From an uncultured Jannaschia sp. (GTDB lineage Bacteria > Pseudomonadota > Alphaproteobacteria > Rhodobacterales > Rhodobacteraceae), in contig NZ_CANLTR010000001.1 in the NCBI RefSeq assembly GCF_947494055.1, positions 330,522-394,521 on the forward strand: a stretch of DNA of 64,000 nt, given 5' to 3'. A program made the position numbers and the translations under genes. The notes under the pieces were generated by a model. The model was not told the origin of the DNA and made no database searches. It saw only the letters and a list, made by a program, of their open reading frames with translations. This document shows, in pieces, positions 37,229-46,480 of the stretch (position 1 is the stretch's first letter; each line of letters starts with the position of its first letter).

Positions 37229-38177
37229 TCAATGCGCGGACGGCGTCGAAGTCGCGGTCGAGCCGGCCGGCCAGACCGTCCGACATCGCCGCCCGCCAGA
37301 GCCGGAGGTAGGCCGCCCGGTCGGTCCCGTATCGCCCGGCTCGCAACCGCCAGACCGCCCCGAGGCCGAGATAGATTGCCGTGCCCAGCGCCCGCCCCAC
37401 CGTCTGACGATAGACCATCGCCCGGTTCCGGTAGAGGTAGAACACCTTCCAGAGCGGCCGGACCGGCGTGCCGGCAATCGTCGTGCCGCAATCGTGCTCG
37501 AAGCGGATGGCCGGATCGAAGCCCAGCGGGCCAGCCAGTCGTCCGAGCCGCAACGTGTAGGTCGTGTCGTCCCCGTAGATGAAGAACCGGCCGTCCGGAT
37601 AGCCCGCCACCTCCACCGCCCGGCGCGACAGGAACGCCCCGACGAAGGAGCCACCGTCGATGTCCACGGGGTCCGATGCCCTGAAGGCGTCGGGCGAGAG
37701 GTGGAAGGTCTCGCGACCGCGGATCAGCGCCGCGATGGTACTCCGCGCATTTCCGAACGGGTCAAGCAGTGGCCGGTTCATCTCGCAGATCGCGCCGTCG
37801 GGATATGTGACGGCGGCGAACCAGGCAGCACGGTCCTCGCGCCTCCGGGCGCGAAAGCGCGCGAAGGCCCCGGCCACGGGGCGCGCGTCGTCGTCCATGA
37901 GACACACCCATCGGGCGTCGGTCTTCTCCATGACATGCCGCAACCCCGCCTCGAACCCGCCCGCGCCGCCCTGGTTGCGCGAAAGGGTGAGGACGCGAAG
38001 CCGCGGATCCTTGAGGCCGGCGAGCCAGGCGCCTGTGCCGTCGGTAGAGGCGTTGTCGACGACGAGGATGCCGGCCAGATCGACCGGATCGCTCTCCAGC
38101 AGCCGCCGAAGCGTCACCGCGAGCAGATCGCGTCGGTCGAACGTCACGACCACGGCCCAGAGACGCGTTTCCGTCAT
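37203..38177 (-). CDS. GT2-family glycosyltransferase (GlfT-like)
   Basis: 324 residues from ATG 38177. N-terminal GT-A fold: LWAVVVTFDRRDLLAVTLR, DNASTDGT, NQGGAGGFEAGLRHVM and the metal DxD motif VCLMDDDARP. GRFFIYGDDTTYTLRL is typical of rhamnosyl- or galactofuranosyl-transferases of the GlfT group. No membrane helix is obvious except a weak segment near 265. Donor and acceptor are unknown; dTDP-sugar from rmlA is a candidate. Confidence 0.88.
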   Translation of the reverse strand: MTETRLWAVVVTFDRRDLLAVTLRRLLESDPVDLAGILVVDNASTDGTGAWLAGLKDPRLRVLTLSRNQGGAGGFEAGLRHVMEKTDARWVCLMDDDARPVAGAFARFRARRREDRAAWFAAVTYPDGAICEMNRPLLDPFGNARSTIAALIRGRETFHLSPDAFRASDPVDIDGGSFVGAFLSRRAVEVAGYPDGRFFIYGDDTTYTLRLGRLAGPLGFDPAIRFEHDCGTTIAGTPVRPLWKVFYLYRNRAMVYRQTVGRALGTAIYLGLGAVWRLRAGRYGTDRAAYLRLWRAAMSDGLAGRLDRDFDAVRALISGSGPGR

Positions 38178-38265
38178 TCAGCGCCGTCTGGAGGTGGAAC
38201 GGGGTCGCCGGTCACGGCTCAGTGCCGGGTCGGCGACACCGGCGATCGAAGGGCCGACACGCGCA

Positions 38266-39243
38266 TCAGGCGGCATAATATTCGTAGGTCCGCGCGATCC
38301 CGTCCTCGAAAGCGGTCACATGCGAGCCGAGCAGAACGCGCACGTCCTCCGCGTCCGCGATCACGTCGCGCGGCTCGGTCGCGAGCAGGTCCGTGGCCGG
38401 GACCTTCTCATAGGCGAGCGGTCGGCCCGTCGCAGCCTCGATCGCGGCGATCACGTCCATGAGCGACGTGGAACGCCCGCTGCCCAGCATGTTGATCCGC
38501 GCCGTCTCCTCGCCCTCGACCAATTGCCGCGCCAGCGTCGCGATGCCGTAGCCCACGTCGCCCGCATAGATGAAGTCCCGGCTCTGCCCGCCATCCCCGT
38601 TGACGAGGACGCTCCGCCCTTCGATCGCGGCGCGGGTGAAGGCGTGGATGGCGCTCTTCTTGTTGTCGGAGAACCGGCCGAAGACGTTGGTCAGCCGCAC
38701 GACACGGAACGTCCCGCCGCGGAGCTCCACAAGCTTCTCGAGGATCATCTCCTCCGCAGCCTTGGTCGCGCCGTAGAAGTTCTTCGGGCAATAGGCGCTG
38801 TCGACGCCGACCTCGAAGGTCCCGTCGAAGAGAGCCCCGGCGGTGGAGACGAGGATGAAGCGGTCGCCCGGCTGCACCGCTTCCATGACGAAGCGCGAAG
38901 GGCCGGTCACGTTCGCCTCGATGAAGTCGAGGGGGCGGTCGCGGCTCTCGGCCACGCGCGTCTCGCCGGCGAGGAAGACGAAGGTGCGGCCCGATTGCTC
39001 CTGCGGCAGCTCGTTCAGGAATGCCACCGCCGCCTCCGTCCCATAGCCGCCCTCGTGAAGCGGCAAGTCCAGCGCCTCGTGCCCCGGCGCCGGGTTCGAC
39101 AGGTCGTCGATCACCACCGGCGCCAGTCCCGCGAATTCAGGCTCCCGCGCGATGACGTCGAGGATGTTGCGACCGACGAAGCCGAGCCCGCCGACGAGGA
39201 TCAGGGAGGAGGAGTTCTGCATGCCGTATGCCCCGTTTGCCAT
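38266..39243 (-). CDS. NAD-dependent epimerase/dehydratase (extended SDR)
   Basis: 325 residues from ATG 39243; an internal ATG at 39222 giving [19 protein letters not shown] is equally possible because neither has a strong ribosome site. The nucleotide loop GGLGFVGRN, the catalytic Thr/Ser in [10 protein letters not shown], and the Tyr-x-x-x-Lys [11 protein letters not shown] identify the family. [20 protein letters not shown] and [16 protein letters not shown] are sugar-epimerase blocks. The substrate is probably a nucleotide sugar for the local glycan. Divergent from sqdB. Confidence 0.87.
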   Translation of the reverse strand: MANGAYGMQNSSSLILVGGLGFVGRNILDVIAREPEFAGLAPVVIDDLSNPAPGHEALDLPLHEGGYGTEAAVAFLNELPQEQSGRTFVFLAGETRVAESRDRPLDFIEANVTGPSRFVMEAVQPGDRFILVSTAGALFDGTFEVGVDSAYCPKNFYGATKAAEEMILEKLVELRGGTFRVVRLTNVFGRFSDNKKSAIHAFTRAAIEGRSVLVNGDGGQSRDFIYAGDVGYGIATLARQLVEGEETARINMLGSGRSTSLMDVIAAIEAATGRPLAYEKVPATDLLATEPRDVIADAEDVRVLLGSHVTAFEDGIARTYEYYAA

Positions 39244-39421
39244 TCACCGTCCGGCGGCGCCCGGCCGGTGCTTACGGCGGACCTCTAAGGTCGCCGTGGC
39301 GGAAGTGCAAACCTCGTGCCGCGGCGTAACAGACCTGCAACAGGCCGTGTTTGCCCTCCCCACCAATTGCGGCGATACAGCGCCGCGACTGACCGTGCGA
39401 TTCGATGGGAGACACGTGCAC

Positions 39422-40579
39422 ATGAAGGTGATTATCCTCGGCGGAGACGGCTTCTGCGGCTGGCCCAACGCGCTCTATCTCTCGGCGCGAGGGCACGACG
39501 TCATCATCGTCGACAACCTGTCCCGGCGTGCCATCGACCTGGAGCTCGAGGTCGACAGCCTGACGCCGATCCGTCCAATCGGAGAGCGCCTGCGCGTCTG
39601 GAAGGAGCTTACCGGTAAGGAAATTCAGTACCACAACTTCACCGTGGGCGAGCATTACCACCGGCTTCTGACGTTGTTCCAGGAGGAAGCGCCCGACGCC
39701 GTCGTGCACTTCGCCGAGCAGCGCGCCGCGCCCTATTCGATGAAGTCCGCCGCGCACAAGCGCTACACGGTCAACAACAACCTCAATGCCACCAACGACG
39801 TGCTCGCCGCGATCGTGGAGTCGGGCCTCGACATCCACCTCGTCCATCTCGGCACGATGGGCGTCTACGGGTACGGCACCGCGGGCATGCGCATCCCCGA
39901 AGGCTACCTCAAGGTCCGCGTCGAGACGCCCGTGGGCGATAGCGAGCAGGAAATCCTCTACCCGACCAATCCCGGCTCGATCTACCACATGACGAAGTCG
40001 CAGGATCAGCTGTTCTTCCACTTCTACAACAAGAACGACCAAGTCCGGATCACCGACCTGCACCAGGGCATCGTCTGGGGCACGCAGACCGAGGAGACGC
40101 GCCGCGACGAGCGGCTCATCAACCGGTTCGACTACGACGGCGATTACGGCACCGTGCTGAACCGCTTCCTGATGCAGGCGGCGGTGAACTACCCGATGAC
40201 GGTGCATGGCACCGGTGGCCAGACGCGTGCCTTCATCCACATCCAGGACACCTGCCGCTGCATCGAACTCGCGCTCGAGAACCCGCCGCAGAGGGGAGAG
40301 CGCGTGAACATCCTCAACCAGATGACCGAAACGCACCGCGTCCGCGACCTCGCGCAGATGATCGCCGACAAGCTCGACGCCGAGATCGCCTATCTCGACA
40401 ACCCGCGCAACGAGGCCGACGAGAACGACCTCCACGTCGCCAACGACCGCTTCCTCGGTCTCGGCCTCGAGCCGATCAAGCTGTCCGAAGGTGTGATGGA
40501 CGAAGTGCGCGACATCGCCGCCAAATACGCGGAACGCTGCGACAAGACGAAGATCCCCTGCGTCTCGCTCTGGCGGTAG
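39422..40579 (+). CDS. sqdB: UDP-sulfoquinovose synthase
   Basis: Converts UDP-glucose and sulfite to UDP-sulfoquinovose, the head-group donor for the sulfolipid SQDG. 385 residues from ATG 39422, with GGGAGA ten bases upstream; a GTG two codons earlier is too close to that site. [20 protein letters not shown] holds the NAD loop. The catalytic Thr145 (HLGTMGVYG), Tyr188 and Lys192 (SIYHMTKSQ) are present, as are the SqdB-specific [14 protein letters not shown] and [13 protein letters not shown]. An intrinsic terminator follows at 40602. Confidence 0.96.
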   Translation: MKVIILGGDGFCGWPNALYLSARGHDVIIVDNLSRRAIDLELEVDSLTPIRPIGERLRVWKELTGKEIQYHNFTVGEHYHRLLTLFQEEAPDAVVHFAEQRAAPYSMKSAAHKRYTVNNNLNATNDVLAAIVESGLDIHLVHLGTMGVYGYGTAGMRIPEGYLKVRVETPVGDSEQEILYPTNPGSIYHMTKSQDQLFFHFYNKNDQVRITDLHQGIVWGTQTEETRRDERLINRFDYDGDYGTVLNRFLMQAAVNYPMTVHGTGGQTRAFIHIQDTCRCIELALENPPQRGERVNILNQMTETHRVRDLAQMIADKLDAEIAYLDNPRNEADENDLHVANDRFLGLGLEPIKLSEGVMDEVRDIAAKYAERCDKTKIPCVSLWR

Positions 40580-40601
40580 ACCGAGGGTCCGGTCTCGACT
40601 G

Positions 40602-40637
40602 AAGTGGCGCCGGATGTTCTGGCGCCGCTTTTATTTT
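40602..40637 (+). terminator. sqdB intrinsic terminator, invaded by an insertion sequence
   Basis: AAGTGGCGCC, a nine-base loop and GGCGCCGCTT form a 10-bp stem with one G-U pair, followed by TTATTTT. The insertion element starts directly after these Ts, and the 8-bp target duplication TTTATTTT is itself the T-tract, so the sqdB side keeps a working terminator. Confidence 0.8.
40630..40637. repeat. Left 8-bp target-site duplication of the IS1595 element
   Basis: TTTATTTT, identical to 42309-42316 at the other end. Eight bases is the usual duplication length for IS1595-family elements. Confidence 0.9.
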
Positions 40638-40714
40638 GGGGGTGTCCGCAAAGCGTGTTGGTTTGCTTCGTCTTAACTTGGAAGGGCTTTATTCGCCCGC
40701 TTTTGAAGCGGAGG

Positions 40715-41713
40715 ATGCCCTTGCTACACCACGACATTCGCCGTTTTCTTGATGCCCTCGACGACCTGAACCCGGCTCAGATCGAAGACGCCCAGACGAA
40801 GATCCGGGGTCTCCTGCAGAAGTCCGAGGCGATCTCGGAGATCGAAACACGGACAAAGTAAGAACACAAGTGCCCTTTCTGTGGCGACAAGCGGCGCCAG
40901 AAGTGGGGTCGCACCCGAACCAGGATCCAGCGCTACCGATGCGGCGGCTGCCAGAAAACCTACTCAGGCCGAACCGGGAGCGCCATCGGCCGCATCTATC
41001 GCCCTGACCTGTTCATGGTCGCATTGAGGGATATGCTGGGTGCCTCCGCGCCGCAGTCGGTTCGCAAGCTCGCAAGGGAGCTCAAGCTCAATAAATACAC
41101 GATTTGGCGCTGGCGGATGATCGTGTTCTCGATAGTCGGGAGCAGCAGCGTAGCGGCGAGCTTCTCCGGGATCATCGAGGCGGACGAGACCTACCAGCGG
41201 GAGTCCCGGAAGGGATCACGCGAATGGGTCCGCCACTTCGCCGATCCGCAGAATATCCCGAAACCACCGCGCCCACGGTGGGAAGACTTCACGACGCAAG
41301 GACTGAAGATGATGCGTGGTCTATCGAGGTGGCAGCTCCCCATTCTCACTGTCGCTGACCGCGGCGGAGCACGGCTCTTCCGCAGACTGCCGGACCGCAA
41401 AGGCGTGACGGTGGAGCGCGCGATGAAGCCCTTGGTGCCAGGCGATGCCGTGCTCTGCTCGGACGGCGGCAATGGCTACAGGAGCCTCGCGGCGGCATAC
41501 GGCCTGGAGCACTTCGTGGTGGGCAGCAAGCCAGGAACTCGTGTTGCAGCAGGCTGCTACCACATCCAGAATGTGAACTCGCTCCACGCCCGCTATGGCA
41601 AGTTCATCGAGCCGTTTTGTGGGCCGGCGACGAAGAACCTGAACGGCTACATCCGGTGGCTGGAGGTGCGGATGGCAGGGGTGCGACCGGCGGATGTGAT
41701 CAGGGCGTCATAG
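40715..41713 (+). pseudogene. IS1595-type DDE transposase with an internal stop
   Basis: Begins at ATG 40715 (GGAGG before it), MPLLHHDIRRFLDALDDLNP. After 48 codons a TAA at 40859-40861 interrupts the frame; the same frame then continues without shift to 41713. After the stop a zinc ribbon is read (HKCPFCGDKRRQKW, YRCGGCQKTY), then a helix-turn-helix, and the catalytic core with IEADETY, LCSDGGNGYRSLA and YHIQNVNSLHARYGKF. All are ISXO2/IS1595 hallmarks. The single nonsense codon probably inactivates it, unless readthrough or an internal start (ATG 41015) gives a short product. Confidence 0.88.
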
Positions 41714-41789
41714 CGGATTTAAGTGGGGCGAGACCGGCAAGGTCGTCCGGCTGTTTCCGGCGTTGCCTGCCCGCGCCTATCTCGACGGT

Positions 41790-42269
41790 ATGACGGATCT
41801 CAGAAGATCACACCCCAAGCTTTACTTACTTATTGCGCGGCCTCTGGGAGCGGTCCTTGCTGCAAGCCTCTTTGTGGCCGGCGCACACGCACGCTATGGC
41901 CTCATACGGGCGACAACGATCAAGATTGAAGCACCTGACCAGGTCCAGCCCGGACAAGTCTACGACATCCGCATTCATGCAGTCGGCCTTCCGTTCGGAG
42001 CTGGCGTCGACATCAGCGGAGATGCCACCCAAGACCGTCGAGGCATTGAACCAATCGTACCGAGACGGAACACCTACCGCGTCGTAGCTCCCAGCGAAGC
42101 CGGATTTTACGCCCTCACCGCCCGCCTATATGCTGTCGACGAAGGCGATCCCATCGCCTGCGAGGTCATAACGCCGAGCCAGGTCATATGGATGCCCCCG
42201 ACCGCAATGTGCCTGTCCCGCGACCTCGATCGAGCGCGCGCCCGGATTGCGGTCGTGAGCACTCACTGA
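41790..42269 (+). CDS. Passenger gene of the IS: small membrane-anchored protein of unknown function
   Basis: 159 residues from ATG 41790 (MTDLRRSHPKLYLLIARPLG); a TTG start 27 bases up is less likely. Residues about 10-33 form one hydrophobic helix (LYLLIARPLGAVLAASLFVA) that could be an uncleaved anchor or signal peptide. The rest looks like a small beta-rich domain (TIKIEAPDQVQPGQVYDIRI, YRVVAPSEAGFYALTARLYA) with two cysteines. No family is recognised. It lies fully between the terminal repeats of the IS, and its base composition is a little lower in GC than the surroundings. Some IS1595 members carry passenger genes. Confidence 0.7.
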   Translation: MTDLRRSHPKLYLLIARPLGAVLAASLFVAGAHARYGLIRATTIKIEAPDQVQPGQVYDIRIHAVGLPFGAGVDISGDATQDRRGIEPIVPRRNTYRVVAPSEAGFYALTARLYAVDEGDPIACEVITPSQVIWMPPTAMCLSRDLDRARARIAVVSTH

Positions 42270-42308
42270 AGAGAGAAGCGCAAACCACCACGGTACGCGG
42301 ACACCCCC

Positions 42309-42316
42309 TTTATTTT
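42309..42316. repeat. Right 8-bp target-site duplication of the IS1595 element
   Basis: TTTATTTT, matching 40630-40637. Its last T is also the final base of the stop codon of the minus-strand glycosyltransferase gene. Confidence 0.9.
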
Positions 42317-44145
42317 TAGCGCCGAAAGTCTCGCAGCATGACGTAGCCGCGCAGCAGAGCGGGCTTCAGTGCAGGCACGCGCTTCGCCAGGTTCCGCCCG
42401 GCCCGAACGAGCACATGGCCCCGTCGCATGGATCCTGCACGGTTCTTCAACCGTCCGATCACCTCGGCGAAGAAGTTCGTCTCGCGCAGCGCATCCCAAT
42501 AGTACCGCGCAAGCGGGACCGGAACTGCGTTCCAGGGTTTATAATCCCCGGCGGCGTAATGAATCAGTTTCGGAGCCTTGCGCGCCGCCATGGCGCGTGC
42601 GTGGTTCGCGGCCGGCACGCGATTGTAGCCGGCAATAATCGTGTTGAAGACGTTCCACTCGTCCGGAAGGATGTAGAGATCGTCTTTGAAATGCATGTTC
42701 AGGATGTCCTGGTCGCGGAACAGGTAGCGTCCCTCCTGCGCGCGGGCGAAGAGCGTGCGGCCAGTCGCTTCAACGTCCATCGCGCGGAAGTCGAAAAGGA
42801 GGAGGCCCGCATTGATGTATCGCGCAATTCGGTCGTCGTTCAGCCCCATGACCTCGCGCTGATAGGTGCCGAGATCGGGCACCTCGGGGTCGATCGTGGG
42901 CGTCGCCCCGGTCAGCGTGCGCGTCATGATGTGATCCGTCACCGCGCCAAGCGCCTTGCCGCCCATGTCGGTGTCGTAGAGCTCGCAGATGTCGCCGAGC
43001 ACGATCATGTCGACGTCGAGATAAAGCAGCCGGTCGAGGCCGGGCAGTAGTTCGAACAGCAGGAAGCGATTGTACGTCGCGTTCGATGGTGCCCGCGTGG
43101 CCGACCGGTAGCTGTCCGCGAACGTGTCGCCGGCATTGAGTTCGTGAAAGCGAACGTTAGGGTGGACGTCGAGTCCCTCCACAAGCATCGACATCGGCGC
43201 AGGCCGGATGTCGGTGTGCAGAAAGAACAGGTTGATCCGCCGCGACCGGTCGGCCCGCGAAAGCATCGAATGCAGCATCGCCGCCGTATGCGGCAGGTAG
43301 AACCGGTCCGCCGAGAAGGCGATGTTCACGTCCTCGGGCGAATTGCAGCTGTCGTCGGTGATGTAGGGGATGAACAGCGCCCGTGACGTGTTGACGATGT
43401 TCACCTCGCGGATGCGCAACTCGGGCCGGGTTCGCTGGAGATGGCGCAGGTACACGCCCAGCAGGCGCTCGGCGATGAAGCCCAGATAGCGGACCTGCGT
43501 GGGCGAGTAATGGCTGCGGTCGACGTCGTACGCCTCGATCCGCTCGAGGATGTCGAAGAGCCATAGGCAGTAGGGCTCGAAGATTTCGCGCCGCATCAGG
43601 AACATGTTGCCGAGCCGGATGACGTAGCCGGCCGCGTCGGTCTCGAAATCCTCGCGGAACGCGGGATAGTGCTCGGTGATGACCTCGCGCAGCACGTCGA
43701 AATCGATGGCGGCATGGCCGTTGCGGTAGTTCTCCTCGACGGTCCGCCCCATCTCGTGGAGCTTCGGAACGACGATGTCGTGATCGCCCGCGTCGCGCTC
43801 CAGCCAGTCGCCCGTCCGCTGCGCCCAGTCCCGGCTGTCGAAGCGGTCCACGAAAAGTTCCGCCTGCGACCCTTCGAACGTGCCGGCTATGTCGAGCATC
43901 CGGCGATAATGCATGAGACCGATCCGGTCGCTCTCCCGGTCGTTCTTCCACGCCCAGTAGAGCGCCGTCAGTTCGCAGTACTCGGTGTTCCGGGCCGAGA
44001 TGTTCTCCCCGGTATCGTCGCCGATCATGCCCGGCAGCGGCGCGGCGGCCGTCGCGCGGCCCACGTGGATCGGCACGACATAAGGCGCGTCGATCGTCGG
44101 GGCGGTCTTGTGGAAGGCGGCGTAGAGGCTGGTTTTCTCGGACAA
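42316..44145 (-). CDS. Two-domain glycosyltransferase (DUF4422 + GT8)
   Basis: No in-frame ATG starts this gene. TTG codons at 44163 and 44145 are the candidates; the latter, with CGGGAT before it, gives about 609 residues (SEKTSLYAAFHKTAPTI). Residues about 1-255 resemble DUF4422 (GENISARNTEYCELTALYWA, GLMHYRRM). Residues about 265-560 form a GT8 domain (NIAFSADRFYLPHTAAML, the DxD in RLLYLDVDMIVLGD, KLIHYAAGDYKPW). GT8 enzymes are retaining transferases using UDP-sugars. Next to sqdB it could transfer sulfoquinovose or a capsule sugar, though it is convergent and only loosely tied. Its terminator is now 1.7 kb away because of the IS. Confidence 0.85.
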   Translation of the reverse strand: MSEKTSLYAAFHKTAPTIDAPYVVPIHVGRATAAAPLPGMIGDDTGENISARNTEYCELTALYWAWKNDRESDRIGLMHYRRMLDIAGTFEGSQAELFVDRFDSRDWAQRTGDWLERDAGDHDIVVPKLHEMGRTVEENYRNGHAAIDFDVLREVITEHYPAFREDFETDAAGYVIRLGNMFLMRREIFEPYCLWLFDILERIEAYDVDRSHYSPTQVRYLGFIAERLLGVYLRHLQRTRPELRIREVNIVNTSRALFIPYITDDSCNSPEDVNIAFSADRFYLPHTAAMLHSMLSRADRSRRINLFFLHTDIRPAPMSMLVEGLDVHPNVRFHELNAGDTFADSYRSATRAPSNATYNRFLLFELLPGLDRLLYLDVDMIVLGDICELYDTDMGGKALGAVTDHIMTRTLTGATPTIDPEVPDLGTYQREVMGLNDDRIARYINAGLLLFDFRAMDVEATGRTLFARAQEGRYLFRDQDILNMHFKDDLYILPDEWNVFNTIIAGYNRVPAANHARAMAARKAPKLIHYAAGDYKPWNAVPVPLARYYWDALRETNFFAEVIGRLKNRAGSMRRGHVLVRAGRNLAKRVPALKPALLRGYVMLRDFRR

Positions 44146-44280
44146 GCTGGTGATCCCGAACAATGCTGGCGCGTCGACGACGACCGCCTCTACCCAGCGT
44201 TGCCGCCTCCGTCAACGAAGCGCCGGACGAGGGCTTGCACCTCGGTGCCGGCCCGGTCCATCTGGCGGCCGGGAGGCGCG

Positions 44281-44985
44281 ATGAACGATTTGCTGGCCGG
44301 TCTGGGCGAGGCGCTGCGCCTGATCCTCACGCTCGACGCGGAACTCATCGAGATCACGCTCCGGTCGCTCCGCGTGACGCTCTCGGCCCTCGTCATCGCC
44401 TGTGCGATCGGCCTGCCGCTCGGCGGCTGGCTCGCGGTGTGGCGGTTCCGGCAGCGCCGCTTCGTCATCGCCACGCTGAACGCGCTGATCGCCCTGCCGC
44501 CGGTCGTCGTCGGTCTCGTCGTCTACCTCCTGCTGTCGCGCTCCGGCCCGCTCGGCGTCCTGGGCCTCCTCTTCACGCCGGGCGCGATGATCGCGGCGCA
44601 GGTCATCATCATCACCCCGCTCGTCGCCTCGATCGCGCATCAGGCATTGCGGGATCTCTGGGCGGTCTATCACGACCTGCTGATCTCGATGAACGCCACG
44701 CGGTGGCAGCGCGTGTCGACGCTCCTGATCGACGGCCGCCGCGCCCTGCTCACCGCCGCGCTCGCGGGGTTCGGGCGGGCCATCGGCGAAGTCGGTGCGA
44801 TCATGATCGTCGGCGGCAACATCGACGGCGCTACGCGCGTCCTAACTACGGCCATCGCGCTGGAGACGGGGCGCGGCGACTTCGCGCTGGCGCTCGGGCT
44901 CGGGATCGTCCTCATCGGCCTGTCGCTGGCCGTGAGCTGGGCGAGCCACTGGGTCATGCGAACGGAACGGCGGGGAACGTGGTAG
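44281..44985 (+). CDS. tupB: Tungstate ABC transporter permease
   Basis: 234 residues from ATG 44281. Five to six hydrophobic helices (TLRSLRVTLSALVIACAIGL, LNALIALPPVVVGLVVYLLL, MIAAQVIIITPLVASIAH) and the permease coupling motif GRAIGEVGAIMIVGGNIDGA. Related to TupB/WtpB and, more distantly, ModB. First of a tight TupBCA group; its stop overlaps the ATPase start by seven bases. Adjacent to a formate dehydrogenase cluster that needs tungsten or molybdenum. Confidence 0.9.
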   Translation: MNDLLAGLGEALRLILTLDAELIEITLRSLRVTLSALVIACAIGLPLGGWLAVWRFRQRRFVIATLNALIALPPVVVGLVVYLLLSRSGPLGVLGLLFTPGAMIAAQVIIITPLVASIAHQALRDLWAVYHDLLISMNATRWQRVSTLLIDGRRALLTAALAGFGRAIGEVGAIMIVGGNIDGATRVLTTAIALETGRGDFALALGLGIVLIGLSLAVSWASHWVMRTERRGTW

Positions 44986-45689
44986 CCGTCCTGCCCCTGC
45001 GCCTCACGGGCGCGTCGCTGCGGCGGCGCGGGAAGCGGCTTGTGGGGCCGGTCGATCTCGAGATCGGCGCCGAGGGCGTGACCGCGGTGATCGGGCCGAA
45101 CGGGTCGGGCAAGACCTCGCTTCTGCGGATGATGCACGGGCTCCAGCGGCCCGCCGCCGGCCGGGTCGACTGGTCGCTGCCCGAGGGGGTGGCGCGCACG
45201 CGGCAGGCCTATGTCTTCCAGCAGCCCATCGCGCTGCGCCGGACGGTTCTGGCCAACCTCGCCTTCCCCCTGCGCCTGCGCGGCCTGTCCCGCGCCGAGA
45301 TCCGCCTGCGCGCCGAGGCGCAGGCGGCCCGCTTCGACCTGACCGACAAGCTCGCGCAATCCGCTCCTTCCCTTTCGGGCGGCGAGATGCAGCGCCTCGC
45401 CCTCGCGCGCGCGCTCATCACCGAACCGGAGATCCTGTTCGCGGACGAACCCTGCGCGGCACTCGACGGCCGCGCCATGCGGGAGATCGAGACGCGGCTG
45501 ATCGAGGCATCCGCGCAAACCCGGCTCATCATCGCCACCCACGACATGGGACAGGCGCGGCGCATTGCATCCGACGTCATCTTCCTCTTGCATGGCCGCG
45601 TCCACGAAACCGGACCCGCCCAGACCTTCTTCGACTCACCTGGGACCCCGGAAGCCCGCGCCTTTCTCAAAGGAGACATCGTCGAATGA
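44979..45689 (+). CDS. tupC: Tungstate ABC transporter ATPase
   Basis: 236 residues from a GTG at 44979 (MVAVLPLRLTGASLRRRG) with GGCGGGGAA upstream. Walker A VIGPNGSGKTSLLRMM, Q-loop VFQQPIALRRTV, signature SLSGGEMQRLALARAL, Walker B ILFADEPCAALDG, H-loop ATHDMGQARRIA. No C-terminal molybdate-binding (TOBE) domain is present, unlike ModC, which fits a tungstate or small-oxyanion system. It overlaps tupB and tupA (ATGA). Confidence 0.9.
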   Translation: MVAVLPLRLTGASLRRRGKRLVGPVDLEIGAEGVTAVIGPNGSGKTSLLRMMHGLQRPAAGRVDWSLPEGVARTRQAYVFQQPIALRRTVLANLAFPLRLRGLSRAEIRLRAEAQAARFDLTDKLAQSAPSLSGGEMQRLALARALITEPEILFADEPCAALDGRAMREIETRLIEASAQTRLIIATHDMGQARRIASDVIFLLHGRVHETGPAQTFFDSPGTPEARAFLKGDIVE

Positions 45690-46477
45690 TCCGACTTCTC
45701 GCCGCACTCGCGCTCACCCTGCCGACGCTGACCCATGCCCAGACGATGCGCATGGCGGTGACGACCTCGTTCCAGAATTCGGGCCTCGCCGAGACGCTTC
45801 TGCCGGAATTCGAACTCGACACCGGCATCGGGGTCGAGCTCGTCGTCGTCGGCACCGGCCAGGCCCTGCGCCTGGGCGAGGCGGGCGACGTCGACGCCGT
45901 GCTCGTTCATTCGCGCCCCGACGAGGAGGCGTTCGTCGAGGCCGGCCACGCCACCCACCGGCGGGAAATCATGTACAACGACTTCATCATCGTCGGCCCC
46001 GAGGAGGACCCGGCCAGCGTGCAGGGCTCCGCCACTGCAGCGGACGCGATGGCCCGCATCGCCGAGTCGGAATCCCCCTTCGTGAGCCGCGGCGACGACA
46101 GCGGCACCCACAAGGCGGAGCTCGCGCTGTGGGACGCGGCGGGGGTCGCGCCGGAGGGCGGCTGGTATCGCCCGGTCGGCGCCGGCATGGGCGCGGCGCT
46201 CAACACCGCCACCGGCATGGGCGCCTACGTCCTGTCGGACCGGGCGAGCTGGCTCAATTTCGGCAACCAGGAGGGCATGACCATCGATTACGAGGGCGAT
46301 CCGGAGATGTTCAACCAGTATGCCTATCTGCCGGTGAACCCGGAAACGCATCCCGACGTGAAGGCCGACCTGGCCGCGCAGCTCGAGGACTGGCTCGTCT
46401 CGGAACGGGCCCGGACGCTGATCGACAGCTACCGGGTGATGGGGGAGCAGGTCTTCTTCTTCAACGCCGAGGAATAG
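45686..46477 (+). CDS. tupA: Periplasmic tungstate-binding protein
   Basis: 263 residues from ATG 45686, overlapping the tupC stop. The signal peptide is 1-18 (ends LTHA). The oxyanion-binding blocks are typical of TupA: VTTSFQNSGLAETLLPEFEL, VLVHSRPDEEAFVEAGHAT, MYNDFIIVGP and SRGDDSGTHKAELALW. Distinguishes tungstate or molybdate by sequence family, not by a single residue that I can point to; tungstate is the usual TupA ligand. It completes a permease-ATPase-receptor gene order that is reversed from many tupABC operons. Confidence 0.91.
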   Translation: MIRLLAALALTLPTLTHAQTMRMAVTTSFQNSGLAETLLPEFELDTGIGVELVVVGTGQALRLGEAGDVDAVLVHSRPDEEAFVEAGHATHRREIMYNDFIIVGPEEDPASVQGSATAADAMARIAESESPFVSRGDDSGTHKAELALWDAAGVAPEGGWYRPVGAGMGAALNTATGMGAYVLSDRASWLNFGNQEGMTIDYEGDPEMFNQYAYLPVNPETHPDVKADLAAQLEDWLVSERARTLIDSYRVMGEQVFFFNAEE

Positions 46478-46480
46478 CCG

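Larger units (their letters stand above)
40638..42308 (+). mobile_element. IS1595-family element, 1671 bp, with passenger gene
   Basis: Ends are perfect 12-bp inverted repeats: GGGGGTGTCCGC at 40638-40649 and GCGGACACCCCC at 42297-42308, flanked by TTTATTTT on both sides. It contains an interrupted transposase (40715-41713) and a second open reading frame (41790-42269) unrelated to transposition. The identical flanks suggest a fairly recent insertion. The target was the 3' junction of sqdB and the convergent glycosyltransferase gene, so no coding sequence was broken. Confidence 0.93.

Noticed and set aside
41321..41587. Minus-strand frame inside the transposase
   Set aside because: Shadow of the IS1595 transposase core, which has clear catalytic motifs on the plus strand.
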